This document shows, in pieces, positions 25,019 to 33,641 of a stretch of 64,000 nucleotides of DNA (its first letter is position 1; each line of letters begins with the position of its first letter). This stretch comes from Oscillospiraceae bacterium. GTDB lineage: Bacteria > Bacillota > Clostridia > Oscillospirales > Ruminococcaceae. The stretch spans positions 1 to 64,000 of the forward strand of contig JAUNJJ010000007.1 of the NCBI GenBank assembly GCA_030533325.1, in the 5' to 3' direction. The translations under genes and the position numbers were made by a program. A model generated the notes under the pieces. It was not told where the DNA came from, ran no database searches, and worked only from the letters and a program-made list of their open reading frames with translations.

Positions 25019-25719
25019 CAGTGATTTTCCTCCTCATCCCTGACAGGAAATAAAAAAGCTCCGGCAGCTGATGCTGCAACCGCACTGATTATTACTGCAA
25101 ATCCCCCCGAAACAACTGTCTGAAAATATCTGAGCACAATACTTATCAGTGCTGCGATAACAACAACAGTTAAAACGCTCTTTTCCTTTCTGGACGGCGG
25201 TACAATTATGGCAATGAACATACCGTAAAGCATAATACTAAGTGCCGCAGATACGGAAGACGGAAGAAGTTCACCGGCAGATGCACCTAAAAATGTTCCG
25301 GAAACCCATCCGGCAAATGCAACCATTATCATTCCATACATATACCATGGCGTCAGTTTCTCCTTCCTTCCGGCAGAAACCGCAAATATCTCATCGGTAA
25401 TACCGAAAGCTGCAAGGAGCTTATGCGGAAGTGTAAAGGATCTGTCAAGTTTCTGGGAAAGAGACAGAGCCATCAGTGAGTACCTGAGATTAATTGTGAG
25501 CTGAACAAGTGCCATCTCTATAAGTGAACCTCCGGCAGCAATTACGCCAACTCCGGCAGCCTGTCCTGCCGAAGTAAGATTGGAAGCAGAAATCAGAGCA
25601 GCCACCAGTGTAGTGAGTCCTGACTTAACTGCCATTATTCCAAATCCGAATGAAACCGAAAGATATCCCAGTCCAATCGGTATCCCGTGATACATACCAA
25701 GTTTAAATTCCTTTTTCAA
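25018..25719 (-). CDS. azlC: AzlC family branched-chain amino acid exporter
   Basis: 233 residues with about six to seven membrane helices. GIPIGLGYLSVSFGFG at the N-terminus and FGITDEIFAV in the middle are AzlC hallmarks. Exports branched-chain amino acids or analogues together with AzlD. The start is probably TTG at 25719 (AGAAGG about 10 nt upstream); the ATG eight codons on (MYHGIPIG) is a possible alternative. Confidence 0.9.
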   Translation of the reverse strand: MKKEFKLGMYHGIPIGLGYLSVSFGFGIMAVKSGLTTLVAALISASNLTSAGQAAGVGVIAAGGSLIEMALVQLTINLRYSLMALSLSQKLDRSFTLPHKLLAAFGITDEIFAVSAGRKEKLTPWYMYGMIMVAFAGWVSGTFLGASAGELLPSSVSAALSIMLYGMFIAIIVPPSRKEKSVLTVVVIAALISIVLRYFQTVVSGGFAVIISAVAASAAGAFLFPVRDEEENH

Positions 25720-25864
25720 TACAAGGCAACCTTCTTATTTTTATTTTTTAACATTAACTTCATAAATTATACCATAAAAATATAAAAAAATCAATATTAT
25801 ATAAATTCCGTATTTTTACAATTCAGATTTTGTATATTAAAACTAAAAAAATATAAAAAAAGGG

Positions 25865-25893
25865 TTGCGTTTTTTTAAAAACTGTGATATAAT
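25865..25893 (+). promoter_or_regulatory. Promoter of the hibernation factor gene
   Basis: TTGCGT (25865-25870), 17 nt, TATAAT (25888-25893). About 55 nt of leader precede the AGAAGGAGG ribosome site. Confidence 0.7.
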
Positions 25894-25954
25894 ACAAATA
25901 TCAACATAGCTTACCTGAATTTTATGTATGCTATGTTAAGAAGGAGGAATTTGT

Positions 25955-26479
25955 ATGAAAACAATTATTTCAGCTAAAAAAATGAACATCCCTAAGGCTT
26001 TCGACGAGTACGCTAAACAGAGAATCGATTCAAGATTATCTAAGTTTTTCGGCGACGATGCTGACGCAAAGATTGTAATGTCTGAAACTAAAAATCAGAT
26101 CGTTGTTGAACTTACTGTAAGATATAACAATATAATTTACAGGTCAGAAAAAAGCGCAGTTGACAAGAATGACGCATTGGACGCAGCAATTGACAAGATT
26201 ATCAGACAGATTCGCAAAAACAAAACAAGAGTTGAAAAGAAACTCAAGGAAAATGCTTTTTCAGGTGCTTATCCGGACGATATCGAAGAGCAGTATGACT
26301 TTGAAGTAGTAAAACACAAGAAGTTTACGATGCGTCCTATGGATGTTGAAGAAGCTATTCTCCAGATGAACCTTCTCGGTCACAGTTTCTTCATGTTCAG
26401 CAATGCAGAATCAGGTGTAACAAACGTTGTTTACAAAAGAGCTGACGGAAACTATGCAGTTCTTGAACCTGAAGTTTGA
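25955..26479 (+). CDS. hpf: Long-form ribosome hibernation-promoting factor
   Basis: 174 residues. The N-terminal RaiA/HPF domain (residues ~1-100) binds the 30S decoding region. The C-terminal domain (~118-174, containing RPMDVEEAILQMNLLGHSFFMF and VYKRADGNYAVLEP) dimerises to form 100S ribosomes. The presence of both makes this the long form usual in Firmicutes. Monocistronic, with a strong ribosome site (AGAAGGAGG) and terminator. Confidence 0.93.
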   Translation: MKTIISAKKMNIPKAFDEYAKQRIDSRLSKFFGDDADAKIVMSETKNQIVVELTVRYNNIIYRSEKSAVDKNDALDAAIDKIIRQIRKNKTRVEKKLKENAFSGAYPDDIEEQYDFEVVKHKKFTMRPMDVEEAILQMNLLGHSFFMFSNAESGVTNVVYKRADGNYAVLEPEV

Positions 26480-26551
26480 TTTACATAAGCCACTACTACA
26501 GCATTAATCCGCTGTAATGATAAACTTGCCTCTCAGGAGGTCCACTACACT

Positions 26552-26591
26552 GCACGTAGGGCTGTCTTTTCGGACAGCCTTACGTGTTTTT
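26552..26591 (+). terminator. Terminator after hpf
   Basis: Stem of 14-15 pairs (CACGTAGGGCTGTC / GACAGCCTTACGTG), loop TTTTCG, then TTTTT. Confidence 0.9.
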
Positions 26592-26595
26592 GATA

Positions 26596-26624
26596 TTGAC
26601 ACGGAAAAAGAAATGTGGTAAAAT
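26596..26624 (+). promoter_or_regulatory. Promoter of the rhomboid gene
   Basis: TTGACA (26596-26601), 17 nt, TAAAAT (26619-26624), directly behind the hpf terminator and 23 nt before the start codon. The transcript leader is therefore short. Confidence 0.75.
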
Positions 26625-26647
26625 ATTCAGAAAAAGGAGAAGATAAA

Positions 26648-27235
26648 ATGAAAAAAGTTCTTTCAAAGTTTGACTACAATTCACCTGTGGTAATCACCTT
26701 CACACTTATAGCTTTTGCTGTTCAGCTTATTAGTTCCATCCCCGGAACAGGAGCATTTCACAGTCTTTTTGTAGCCTCAAGAGGATCTTTTTTGAATCCA
26801 CTGTTCTATGTCAGGCTGTTCACCCATGTAATCGGTCATGGCAGCTGGGCTCATTTTGCCGGGAATTTCAGTTATATACTTATCCTCGGACCAATGCTTG
26901 AAGAAAAATACGGAAGTAAGAGACTTACGTTTATGATGCTGATTACAGCACTGCTTACTTCAGTTATTCACATCATATTTTCAGGTGCAGGACTCTGTGG
27001 TGCAAGCGGTATAGTATTTATGTTCATTCTTCTTGCTTCATGCGGAAATATACGTGAAGGAAAAATTCCTGTAACTCTTATTCTCGCAGGTGCTGCTTAC
27101 ATCGGAAAAGAACTTATTGATTCAATCGGACACGATCAGATATCACAGCTTTCACATATTCTTGGCGGAATAACAGGTGCAGCGTTTGGATTTTTATTTG
27201 CACCGAAAGAAAATGAAAAAATAATTCCATACTGA
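26648..27235 (+). CDS. Rhomboid family intramembrane serine protease
   Basis: 195 residues from the ATG at 26648 (AAAGGAGA 6 nt upstream); an upstream extension would run into the promoter. Six membrane helices. GSWAHFAGNFSYILILGPMLEEKYG carries the rhomboid loop and the N of the oxyanion site, GLCGASGIVFMF has the catalytic Ser (GxSG), and QLSHILGGITGAAFG has the catalytic His. It cleaves membrane-protein substrates within the bilayer; the substrate is unknown. Confidence 0.9.
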   Translation: MKKVLSKFDYNSPVVITFTLIAFAVQLISSIPGTGAFHSLFVASRGSFLNPLFYVRLFTHVIGHGSWAHFAGNFSYILILGPMLEEKYGSKRLTFMMLITALLTSVIHIIFSGAGLCGASGIVFMFILLASCGNIREGKIPVTLILAGAAYIGKELIDSIGHDQISQLSHILGGITGAAFGFLFAPKENEKIIPY

Positions 27236-27247
27236 TAAAATTATAGT

Positions 27248-27294
27248 AAACTCATCATTATCAAGTTTTAATGATGAGTTTTTTCTTTTTTTTG
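27248..27294. terminator. Bidirectional terminator between rhomboid and RluA-type genes
   Basis: 13-bp stem AAACTCATCATTA / TAATGATGAGTTT, 8-nt loop, followed on the plus strand by TTTTTTCTTTTTTTT. Confidence 0.85.
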
Positions 27295-27330
27295 AGTAAC
27301 TCCATTGTTGATTTACGGTTATCCGGACAT

Positions 27331-28290
27331 TCACTCCTGAAGAAACCAGATATCCCTGTTTTCAAATTCACGTCCTTCAAGATATGAAAGAAGATTTGGT
27401 TCAGGAGTCTTTTTAAACAAAATACGGTAAGCACAAAGAGCCTGATATTTAAAGCCGGATTTTTTGTTAGCTTCAGGATTTCCGTATTTGGTATCTCCAA
27501 GAACCGGACACCCGATAAATGCCATATGTGCTCGTATCTGATGAGTTCTTCCTGTAACAAGTTCTATTTCTGTGAGAACCCCTCCATTATAATTATTATC
27601 GAGGATTCTATATTTTGTAATAATTTTCCTGCTGCCTTCAAATTCGTCCTTCTTTATGGTTACTGTATTATCAGCATTGTTTTTTCTGTGCCATGCAATA
27701 AGTGTATCACGCTGTTTTACAGGTTCTGAAGCAAGAATACACAGATATTTTTTTACTACACTGTCTTCTCTGATCTTCCTGTTTATTTCTCTTAGTGCAG
27801 CTGCATTTCTTGCACCGATAACAATCCCTGCTGTATTTCTGTCAAGACGATTGCACAAAGCCGGAGAAAATGATTTTTCCTCCTCAGGATTATACTCCCC
27901 TGTTTTATAAAGATAATTTTTCAGTCTGTCTGCCAGTGTATCACTGTCGTTTTTGCTGTCACTGTGTACAAGGATACCTGGTTTTTTATTAAGAAGAATA
28001 ATATTCTCATCTTCATAAATGATATCTGCTCTTTCAAGCGATTTTCCCTTTTTAAGATTATCTTTTTTTTCTGATTTCTGTTTACCAAGAAGTTCGTCGT
28101 TTATAAATATCTTAAGTTCATCTCCCTCACGAAGACGTGTTGATATATCACATCTTTTACCGTTAAGTTTGATATTTTTGGTTCTTAGAGCCTTATACAT
28201 AACACTTTTCTGCAGTTCAGGAAAAGTCTTCTGAATAAACTTATCGATTCTCTGGTCAGCATCATTTTTATTTACAGTAAACTGTTTCAT
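27331..28290 (-). CDS. RluA family pseudouridine synthase with S4 domain
   Basis: 319 residues. An S4 RNA-binding domain (residues ~10-75, DQRIDKFIQKTFP...) is followed by the catalytic domain. The signature NRLDRNTAGIVIGARN holds the catalytic Asp (RLDxxTxG). TGRTHQIRAHMAFIGCPVLGDTKYG is the second family motif. It isomerises specific uridines in rRNA or tRNA; RluC/RluD-type 23S sites are likely but the target cannot be set by eye. Convergent with the rhomboid gene. Confidence 0.92.
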   Translation of the reverse strand: MKQFTVNKNDADQRIDKFIQKTFPELQKSVMYKALRTKNIKLNGKRCDISTRLREGDELKIFINDELLGKQKSEKKDNLKKGKSLERADIIYEDENIILLNKKPGILVHSDSKNDSDTLADRLKNYLYKTGEYNPEEEKSFSPALCNRLDRNTAGIVIGARNAAALREINRKIREDSVVKKYLCILASEPVKQRDTLIAWHRKNNADNTVTIKKDEFEGSRKIITKYRILDNNYNGGVLTEIELVTGRTHQIRAHMAFIGCPVLGDTKYGNPEANKKSGFKYQALCAYRILFKKTPEPNLLSYLEGREFENRDIWFLQE

Positions 28291-28417
28291 TTTTTATTCC
28301 TTTACTTTAGCATTTATTATAAAAAGTATAGCATAAAAAAATACTTTAATCAATATTCGCAAAAATATATTTTGAAACAAATATGTTGTTTAGCATAATT
28401 TTTGTATATTATCTCAA

Positions 28418-28446
28418 TTGACTTTGTGTAGTTTTTATAGTATAAT
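28418..28446 (+). promoter_or_regulatory. Promoter of the Fe-ADH-like gene
   Basis: TTGACT (28418-28423), 17 nt, TATAAT (28441-28446), 39 nt before the ATG. Confidence 0.75.
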
Positions 28447-28484
28447 AAACACAGATATTTTTATGATGCAGGCAGGATACCGAT

Positions 28485-29723
28485 ATGAGAATAAGGAAAA
28501 AATTTCTGACATCAATGCAAATGATGTCATGCGGAATCATGAAACTGAAAAAAGTTGGTATTACAGAACGTTTTAACGGACCGGGCTCTGTTCTTCAGTT
28601 AGCTGACATTATGAGAACAGATGGATGCAATAAAGTTCTGATAGTATCCGGAAAAACAGTTAAAGAAAAAAAAATCACAGATCCGTTTGTAAAAAAACTT
28701 CACGAATATAATATTGATCATGAGTTTTTTGTAGTACCCGGAGGTAAATTTAATTCACAAAGTTTTGAAGAAGGATACAGGACATACGTCCGTTCATCAT
28801 GTGATGCTGTTATGGCATTTGGCGGTGGAACGGTCATTGACTGTGCAAAACTCATTGCCCTGAAAGCAGCAAATCCATCAAAAAATATGACTTATTTTAC
28901 TGACTTTACTGCTGTTCCTAAAAAAGCTGTTCCCCTTTATGCTGCACCTACAACACCAGGATCCGGCTCGGAAATTTCCATGCTCTCTTTTTATACAGAT
29001 GAAAAAGGACACAAACTCCCTGTACTTTCATCAGAATTTGTTCCAGGAGCCGCGGCACTGGATCCTGATCTTATGATGACTCTGCCTCCGGAGCTTATAG
29101 CATACTGTGGAATGAGTACTCTTACAAGAGCAATCGAATCATATATAAGCACATATTCAGAGAGGTTTTACCGGGATACAGTCAATGCACCAAAGGCATG
29201 CCGGATGGTATTTGAAAATCTTTACGATGCATTTATTGACACTGACAATAAAACTGCAAGACTTAATCTTCTGAAAGCTTCCTATTATGCCGGAATTTCA
29301 TTCAGACGTTCAGCCGGCGGATACATTCAGGCAATTTCTCACAGAATGTCCGAACTTTACGGTATACATCATGGTCTGGCGGACGCAGTTCTTTTGCCGT
29401 ATATTCTTGAAGAGTATATGCCGGAAGTAGTTGAAGACCTCTCGGTCATAGCATATCACTGTGACTTTTCCGATGACAAAAATGCAAAAGTTGAAAATGC
29501 ATTTCGTATAATAGAACAAATCAGAGACCTTAACCAGATGCTTGGAATTCCGGACTATATCGCAGAACTTCAGGATACTGACGTTCCGCTTATAATAAAG
29601 CGCACACAAAATGATGCAAGACTTTGCGGATGTCCGAAAATATTAATGGACAGTGATCTGGAAAATATTTTCTCAGTTTTATTATACAACAAATCCAGAG
29701 ATAATAAAAATGCAGTACTGTAA
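28485..29723 (+). CDS. Iron-alcohol-dehydrogenase-fold protein lacking three metal ligands
   Basis: 412 residues, clearly of the group III (Fe-ADH) superfamily. FGGGTVIDCAK near residue 112 and PTTPGSGSEIS near 156 are the intact NAD(P)-binding motifs. Of the four metal ligands (D196, H200, H263, H277 in E. coli FucO) only the last is kept, as His296 in IHHG. The GMDALTHAIE motif reads GMSTLTRAIE (Ser211 for Asp, Arg215 for His) and the first His of HxxxH is Gln282. The spacing (4 and 14 residues) matches FucO exactly, so these are substitutions, not alignment slips. It may be a metal-independent enzyme or a non-catalytic binding protein. AGGA about 8 nt before the ATG. Confidence 0.85.
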   Translation: MRIRKKFLTSMQMMSCGIMKLKKVGITERFNGPGSVLQLADIMRTDGCNKVLIVSGKTVKEKKITDPFVKKLHEYNIDHEFFVVPGGKFNSQSFEEGYRTYVRSSCDAVMAFGGGTVIDCAKLIALKAANPSKNMTYFTDFTAVPKKAVPLYAAPTTPGSGSEISMLSFYTDEKGHKLPVLSSEFVPGAAALDPDLMMTLPPELIAYCGMSTLTRAIESYISTYSERFYRDTVNAPKACRMVFENLYDAFIDTDNKTARLNLLKASYYAGISFRRSAGGYIQAISHRMSELYGIHHGLADAVLLPYILEEYMPEVVEDLSVIAYHCDFSDDKNAKVENAFRIIEQIRDLNQMLGIPDYIAELQDTDVPLIIKRTQNDARLCGCPKILMDSDLENIFSVLLYNKSRDNKNAVL

Positions 29724-29750
29724 ATTCTCAGTACTGCATTATTTTATTAT
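29710..29750. terminator. Bidirectional terminator overlapping the ADH-like stop codon
   Basis: 11-bp stem ATGCAGTACTG / CAGTACTGCAT; the TAA stop lies in the 8-nt loop. T-rich tail on both strands. It also ends the cell-wall-repeat gene from the other side. Confidence 0.8.
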
Positions 29751-31255
29751 TCTGTCATCATGCCATTATCATCAAAGTTTCTCTCAACGCCTTCGTATAC
29801 ATACTTGCCTGCAAAAATAGCACCATCACCAAAGTAATATACTGTTCCGTTGATTATCTGGAAACCAGTCTGAAGAATACCCTCAGAATTGAAGTAATAC
29901 TTGTTTCCGTCAATATGCTGATACCCTGCCACACCGTGTCCGTCCGAAGCAAAGTAATAATAGTTTCCGTCCATATTAATCCAGCCCTGCTGAACTACAC
30001 CGTTTCCGTCAAGGTAGTATCTCTGACCTCTTACAGAAATATAACCTGTCTGCTTGTTACCGTCATTCCAGCTGAAGAAGTATCTGTATCCGTCAATATT
30101 TCTGAATCCCTTTGTCATTCGTCCGTCCTTTTCAAAGAAACATGTCTTTGAATTGTATGACTGGAATCCTGTCTTCATAATTCCGTCATCGCCAAAGTAG
30201 TATATGTTTTCACCTATCTTAACTTCACCAGTTGCAATAGTACCGTCCTGATTTGTATAATATACGTCCTTGTTATCACCATATTCAGAGAAGCCGACAG
30301 CAAGTGTGTTTCCGTTTTCATCAAGGAAGTATTTGTTTCCGTCAATAGTATTAAGTCCCTTTAGTGGTTCACCCTTGTCGTTCTCAAAATGCTTTGAGCC
30401 TTCAGGAACAGCTGGTTTTTCAGGCTGTGTTTCCTGATTGTCCCCACCGTTCGGAATAGTCGCCACAGCTTCCTTAGTGGTTTCTGCAACAGTTGTCACA
30501 GGAGCCTCAGTTGTTACTTCAGCATTATTGTCAGGACATCCAAACTGGTCAAAATTATAAACCGTATCATCTACAAGAAATTCACCATTTGCCGCACTGA
30601 AATCTTCTGTAAAATAGTGTGTTCCGTCGTCAAGAATCTTCCAGCCTTTAGCAAGCTGACCGTCATCTGATGCGTAGAAATTCTTTCCGTCAATCTGAAA
30701 CCATCCAGTCACCATAACACCGTTCTTGTCAAAGTAATAATCGTTTCCTTCAACACTCTGGAAATCCTTCATTGCTCTTCCGTCATCTCTGAAACAATAT
30801 ACATTTCCGTCAACTGATTTGAATCCGGTATACATTCCAAAGTTATCCGGATCGAAATAATATACATCTGAGCCTATATTGTAAAGCCCGGTGGCAAGTG
30901 TTCCATCCTTTGAAACGTACACTATATTTCCGTCAAAGGTTGTCCATCCGGGAGTAATTCCTCCGTCACTGTCGAAAAGGTATGACTGACCGTCTATAAC
31001 ACAAAGTCCGACTGCTCTCTGATTTGTTTCGGGATCTATGTAAATCATCTCACCGTCAATCTGATTCCAGCCAGCTGTGCTCCCGTTATCAACCGACAGA
31101 CTGTTATTGGTACCGGAAAGTAATTTTCCGGCTACAGGAAGAGATATTAAAAGAACTGCACCAAATACGCAAACGGCTATAATCATCGGATCCTTTTTCT
31201 TTTTCTTCTTTTCCGGACTGTAATTTACTTTTTGCTTTTTGTTTTTTTCAGCCAA
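29747..31255 (-). CDS. Membrane-anchored protein with cell-wall-binding (choline-binding-like) repeats
   Basis: 502 residues. A lysine-rich cytoplasmic tail (1-23), one uncleaved membrane helix (~24-46), then about seven degenerate ~20-residue repeats (GWxxxDGxxYYFxxDGxxxTG). A Thr/Pro/Glu-rich linker at about 255-295 is followed by about ten more repeats. They match the CW_binding_1 family that binds choline or wall polymers. No catalytic domain is present, so a structural, adhesion or wall-sensing role is likely. The start is TTG at 31255 with GAGGTG 7 nt upstream. Own promoter at 31323-31351. Confidence 0.8.
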   Translation of the reverse strand: MAEKNKKQKVNYSPEKKKKKKDPMIIAVCVFGAVLLISLPVAGKLLSGTNNSLSVDNGSTAGWNQIDGEMIYIDPETNQRAVGLCVIDGQSYLFDSDGGITPGWTTFDGNIVYVSKDGTLATGLYNIGSDVYYFDPDNFGMYTGFKSVDGNVYCFRDDGRAMKDFQSVEGNDYYFDKNGVMVTGWFQIDGKNFYASDDGQLAKGWKILDDGTHYFTEDFSAANGEFLVDDTVYNFDQFGCPDNNAEVTTEAPVTTVAETTKEAVATIPNGGDNQETQPEKPAVPEGSKHFENDKGEPLKGLNTIDGNKYFLDENGNTLAVGFSEYGDNKDVYYTNQDGTIATGEVKIGENIYYFGDDGIMKTGFQSYNSKTCFFEKDGRMTKGFRNIDGYRYFFSWNDGNKQTGYISVRGQRYYLDGNGVVQQGWINMDGNYYYFASDGHGVAGYQHIDGNKYYFNSEGILQTGFQIINGTVYYFGDGAIFAGKYVYEGVERNFDDNGMMTE

Positions 31256-31322
31256 TTTTTTTCACCTCATACAAATATTATAATCCCGTCTCCGCTCAGG
31301 CATATATGCCCCATACCATCTC

Positions 31323-31351
31323 ATTTTAACATATTCACTCATGTTTTTCAA
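31323..31351 (-). promoter_or_regulatory. Promoter of the cell-wall-repeat gene
   Basis: Minus strand TTGAAA (31351-31346), 17 nt, TAAAAT (31328-31323). Confidence 0.7.
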
Positions 31352-31443
31352 TACCTTTTTTTTACTTAGCTGTATATTACGTGAATGTTATCATATTATC
31401 ACAAAAAACAGAGGTTTTTATCTCCTGTTTATACGAAATATAT

Positions 31444-31478
31444 ATAAAATAAAACCACGTCTTTCAGAGACGTGGTTT
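31444..31478 (-). terminator. Terminator after the DUF6514-like gene
   Basis: 11-bp stem AAACCACGTCT / AGACGTGGTTT with a 5-nt loop, followed on the minus strand by TTATTTTATAT. Confidence 0.8.
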
Positions 31479-31485
31479 AAATATT

Positions 31486-31713
31486 TTATGGTATCATATC
31501 TGTGATTATGTACTCCATGTGAAGCGGTGAAACATAATTTCTTATCAGCGATTCATAGATTTCGTAAGCCTTCTCATAAATCGTTGTTATATCGTGCACA
31601 AAACTGCTGTCCTTATCAGAGCTCACTGATATGCTGTATGTTTTCTGTTCATCGCCCTCTTCAAAAAGCTCGTATAAAAATTTTCCTGTTTCTTCTTCAA
31701 AAAGTTTTTTCAT
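31486..31713 (-). CDS. Small protein, DUF6514-like
   Basis: 75 residues. Start ATG with CAGGAGAACAGG upstream. The pattern YSISVSSDKDSSFVHDITTI, then YESLIRNYVSPLHMEYIITDMI resembles the clostridial DUF6514 family (short strand pair plus helix, ending in a conserved vsPxHlxdvvxD). The function is unknown. Single-gene unit with its own terminator. The family call is by eye only. Confidence 0.55.
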   Translation of the reverse strand: MKKLFEEETGKFLYELFEEGDEQKTYSISVSSDKDSSFVHDITTIYEKAYEIYESLIRNYVSPLHMEYIITDMIP

Positions 31714-31827
31714 AATTCCTGTTCTCCTGATTTTTTTATTCAGCTCTTCGCTGTGATTATTATTTTACCAGAGAACCGGATTATGTTCCATACCATTGAT
31801 TACATATCAGATACCATTCATTGCATT

Positions 31828-33387
31828 TTACTTCCTGTAGCAGTCAAATGCCTTTTCAAGTTCAGCCTGATCTGAGTTTGAGGTAAATTTACTTACGACA
31901 GGAACTATAACAAGTCCGGCAAGCATAGCTATCGCACCTGCGTTGATTGGTGAGGCCATATTAAGTTTGAGCCCGGCTGCTGCAGCAGTGAGTTCAGGGA
32001 AAAATCCGAGACTGAAAACAAACATATGAACAACCGTTATGCCAACACCGGAAATAAAACACGCTGCAACAGCGGCTCTTGTAACCTTTTTACTGTAAAG
32101 GCCGTACATGAACGGAGCAAGAAACGCACCGGCAAGTGCACCCCAGGAGATTGACATAAGCGTTGATATATATGCATTTTTATTAAGAGCAATAACAACT
32201 GAAATAAGGAGGAATACAGCTATGAAAATTCTCATAACAAGAACTTCCTTCTTTTCGTTCATTTTTCCCTTTGTAAGCGGACGAATAAGGTCGATAGTAA
32301 CTGTTGAGCTTGATGTAAGAACAAGTGATGAAAGCGTAGACATAGATGCCGAGAGAACAAGTACAACTACAAGTCCAATCATAATGTCAGGAAGACATGA
32401 GTTGAGAAGAGCCGGAATAATCGCGTCAAAGTCAAGCTTTGCACCGTTTTTGTCAATAAAAATTCTGCCTGTTCCGTCTGCTGCATCAGCTGTACAGTAT
32501 ACTCTTCCGAGACCGCCGAGGAAGTATGAACCTCCGGCTACAACAAGAGCGAATATTGTTGAGATAACTGTCCCCTTCTTTATAGCATCTTCACTTTTGA
32601 TTGCATAAAACTTGTGAACCATCTGAGGAAGGCCCCATGTACCGAGTGATGTCAGTATGATTACACCGATAAGATTTATCGGGTCAGGTCCGAAAAGTGA
32701 GTTGAGTGAATTTGCAGGAAGGTTCTTGGCAGGATCTGAAATCTGTCCGAGCTGATCAAGTACGGATGAGAATCCGCCTTTTTTGTTAAGTGCGAAAATA
32801 ATAACTGATATTATACCTCCGAGCATTATTATCCCCTGTACAAAGTCATTTATTGCAGTAGCGGCATATCCGCCGAGAATAACGTAAACTGCTGTAAGTA
32901 CAGCCATGGCAATTATACATACTGAATAGTCAACATTAAACGCCATTGAGAATAATCTTGAAAGTCCGTTGTATACAGAAGCAGTATACGGAATAAGAAA
33001 GATGAATATAATTACTGCTGATGCGGTTTTAAGTTTCTTTGAATTGAAACGTTTTTCGAAGAATTCCGGCATAGTTGACGCCTCAAGGTGTTTACTCATT
33101 GCTCTTGTACGCTTACCAAGAATTATCCATGCAAGTGCACTTCCTATTACAGCATTTCCTATACCTATCCATGTGGCAGCCACACCGTAATTCCATCCGA
33201 ACTGTCCTGCATATCCTACGAACACAACCGCAGAAAAATATGATGTTCCGAATGCAAAGGCTGTAAGCCATGAGCCTACATTTCTTCCTCCAAGTACGAA
33301 TCCGTCAATCGAGGAACTTTTGCTGTGCGTTGATACACCAATACCTATCATCATAAGTATGTAGAGTATCAGAATTAAAATTGTCAT
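31828..33387 (-). CDS. Sodium:solute symporter (SSS family, PutP-like)
   Basis: 519 residues with about 13 membrane helices. GWNYGVAATWIGIGNAV, ASTMPEFFEKRF and GGYAATAINDFVQGIIM are typical SSS features; the last contains the family signature around Na+-linked transport. Closest in overall layout to the PutP/PanF branch; the substrate (proline, pantothenate or other) cannot be set by eye. GGAGG 7 nt before the ATG. A consensus promoter and a 9-bp palindrome lie just upstream. Confidence 0.88.
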   Translation of the reverse strand: MTILILILYILMMIGIGVSTHSKSSSIDGFVLGGRNVGSWLTAFAFGTSYFSAVVFVGYAGQFGWNYGVAATWIGIGNAVIGSALAWIILGKRTRAMSKHLEASTMPEFFEKRFNSKKLKTASAVIIFIFLIPYTASVYNGLSRLFSMAFNVDYSVCIIAMAVLTAVYVILGGYAATAINDFVQGIIMLGGIISVIIFALNKKGGFSSVLDQLGQISDPAKNLPANSLNSLFGPDPINLIGVIILTSLGTWGLPQMVHKFYAIKSEDAIKKGTVISTIFALVVAGGSYFLGGLGRVYCTADAADGTGRIFIDKNGAKLDFDAIIPALLNSCLPDIMIGLVVVLVLSASMSTLSSLVLTSSSTVTIDLIRPLTKGKMNEKKEVLVMRIFIAVFLLISVVIALNKNAYISTLMSISWGALAGAFLAPFMYGLYSKKVTRAAVAACFISGVGITVVHMFVFSLGFFPELTAAAAGLKLNMASPINAGAIAMLAGLVIVPVVSKFTSNSDQAELEKAFDCYRK

Positions 33388-33422
33388 CTGAAGACCTCCG
33401 ATTTAATAATTTTTATCGACGT

Positions 33423-33442
33423 CGCTTTAAACCTTTAAAGCG
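33423..33442 (-). promoter_or_regulatory. Palindrome just downstream of the symporter promoter
   Basis: CGCTTTAAA-CC-TTTAAAGCG: 9-bp arms with only 2 nt between. It begins a few bases after the predicted start of transcription. The short spacer favours a repressor operator over an RNA hairpin. Confidence 0.55.
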
Positions 33443-33455
33443 CCAAATCAAATTA

Positions 33456-33484
33456 ATTATACCAAGAAGTATAGCTTTTGTCAA
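33456..33484 (-). promoter_or_regulatory. Consensus promoter of the symporter gene
   Basis: Minus strand TTGACA (33484-33479), 17 nt, TATAAT (33461-33456). Predicted start near 33449. Confidence 0.85.
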
Positions 33485-33579
33485 TAGAAATTATGAAGAA
33501 TAACAAATTGCGGCTTCTGTTCGTTACTGTTCATGTCTGACGTTTTCCTGGCAGATAACTTGTATAACCAGGGTTAAAA

Positions 33580-33635
33580 GCAAAACATCCTCATTTCAGA
33601 CTACTGCACGAATAATCTGAAACGAGGATATTTTT
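33580..33635 (-). terminator. Terminator after corA
   Basis: 14-bp stem ATCCTCGTTTCAGA / TCTGAAATGAGGAT (minus strand, one G-U) with a 15-nt loop and GTTTTG after it. It lies within 60 nt of the corA stop. Confidence 0.75.
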
Positions 33636-33641
33636 ACTAAA

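Noticed and set aside
27261..27560. Minus-strand frame of 99 codons overlapping the RluA-type gene end
   Set aside because: Out-of-frame shadow of the pseudouridine synthase gene and the terminator region.
31404..31430. Second hairpin (AAACAGG/CCTCTGTTT) downstream of the DUF6514-like gene as a terminator
   Set aside because: Only about seven good pairs, and a stronger terminator already lies at 31444-31478.
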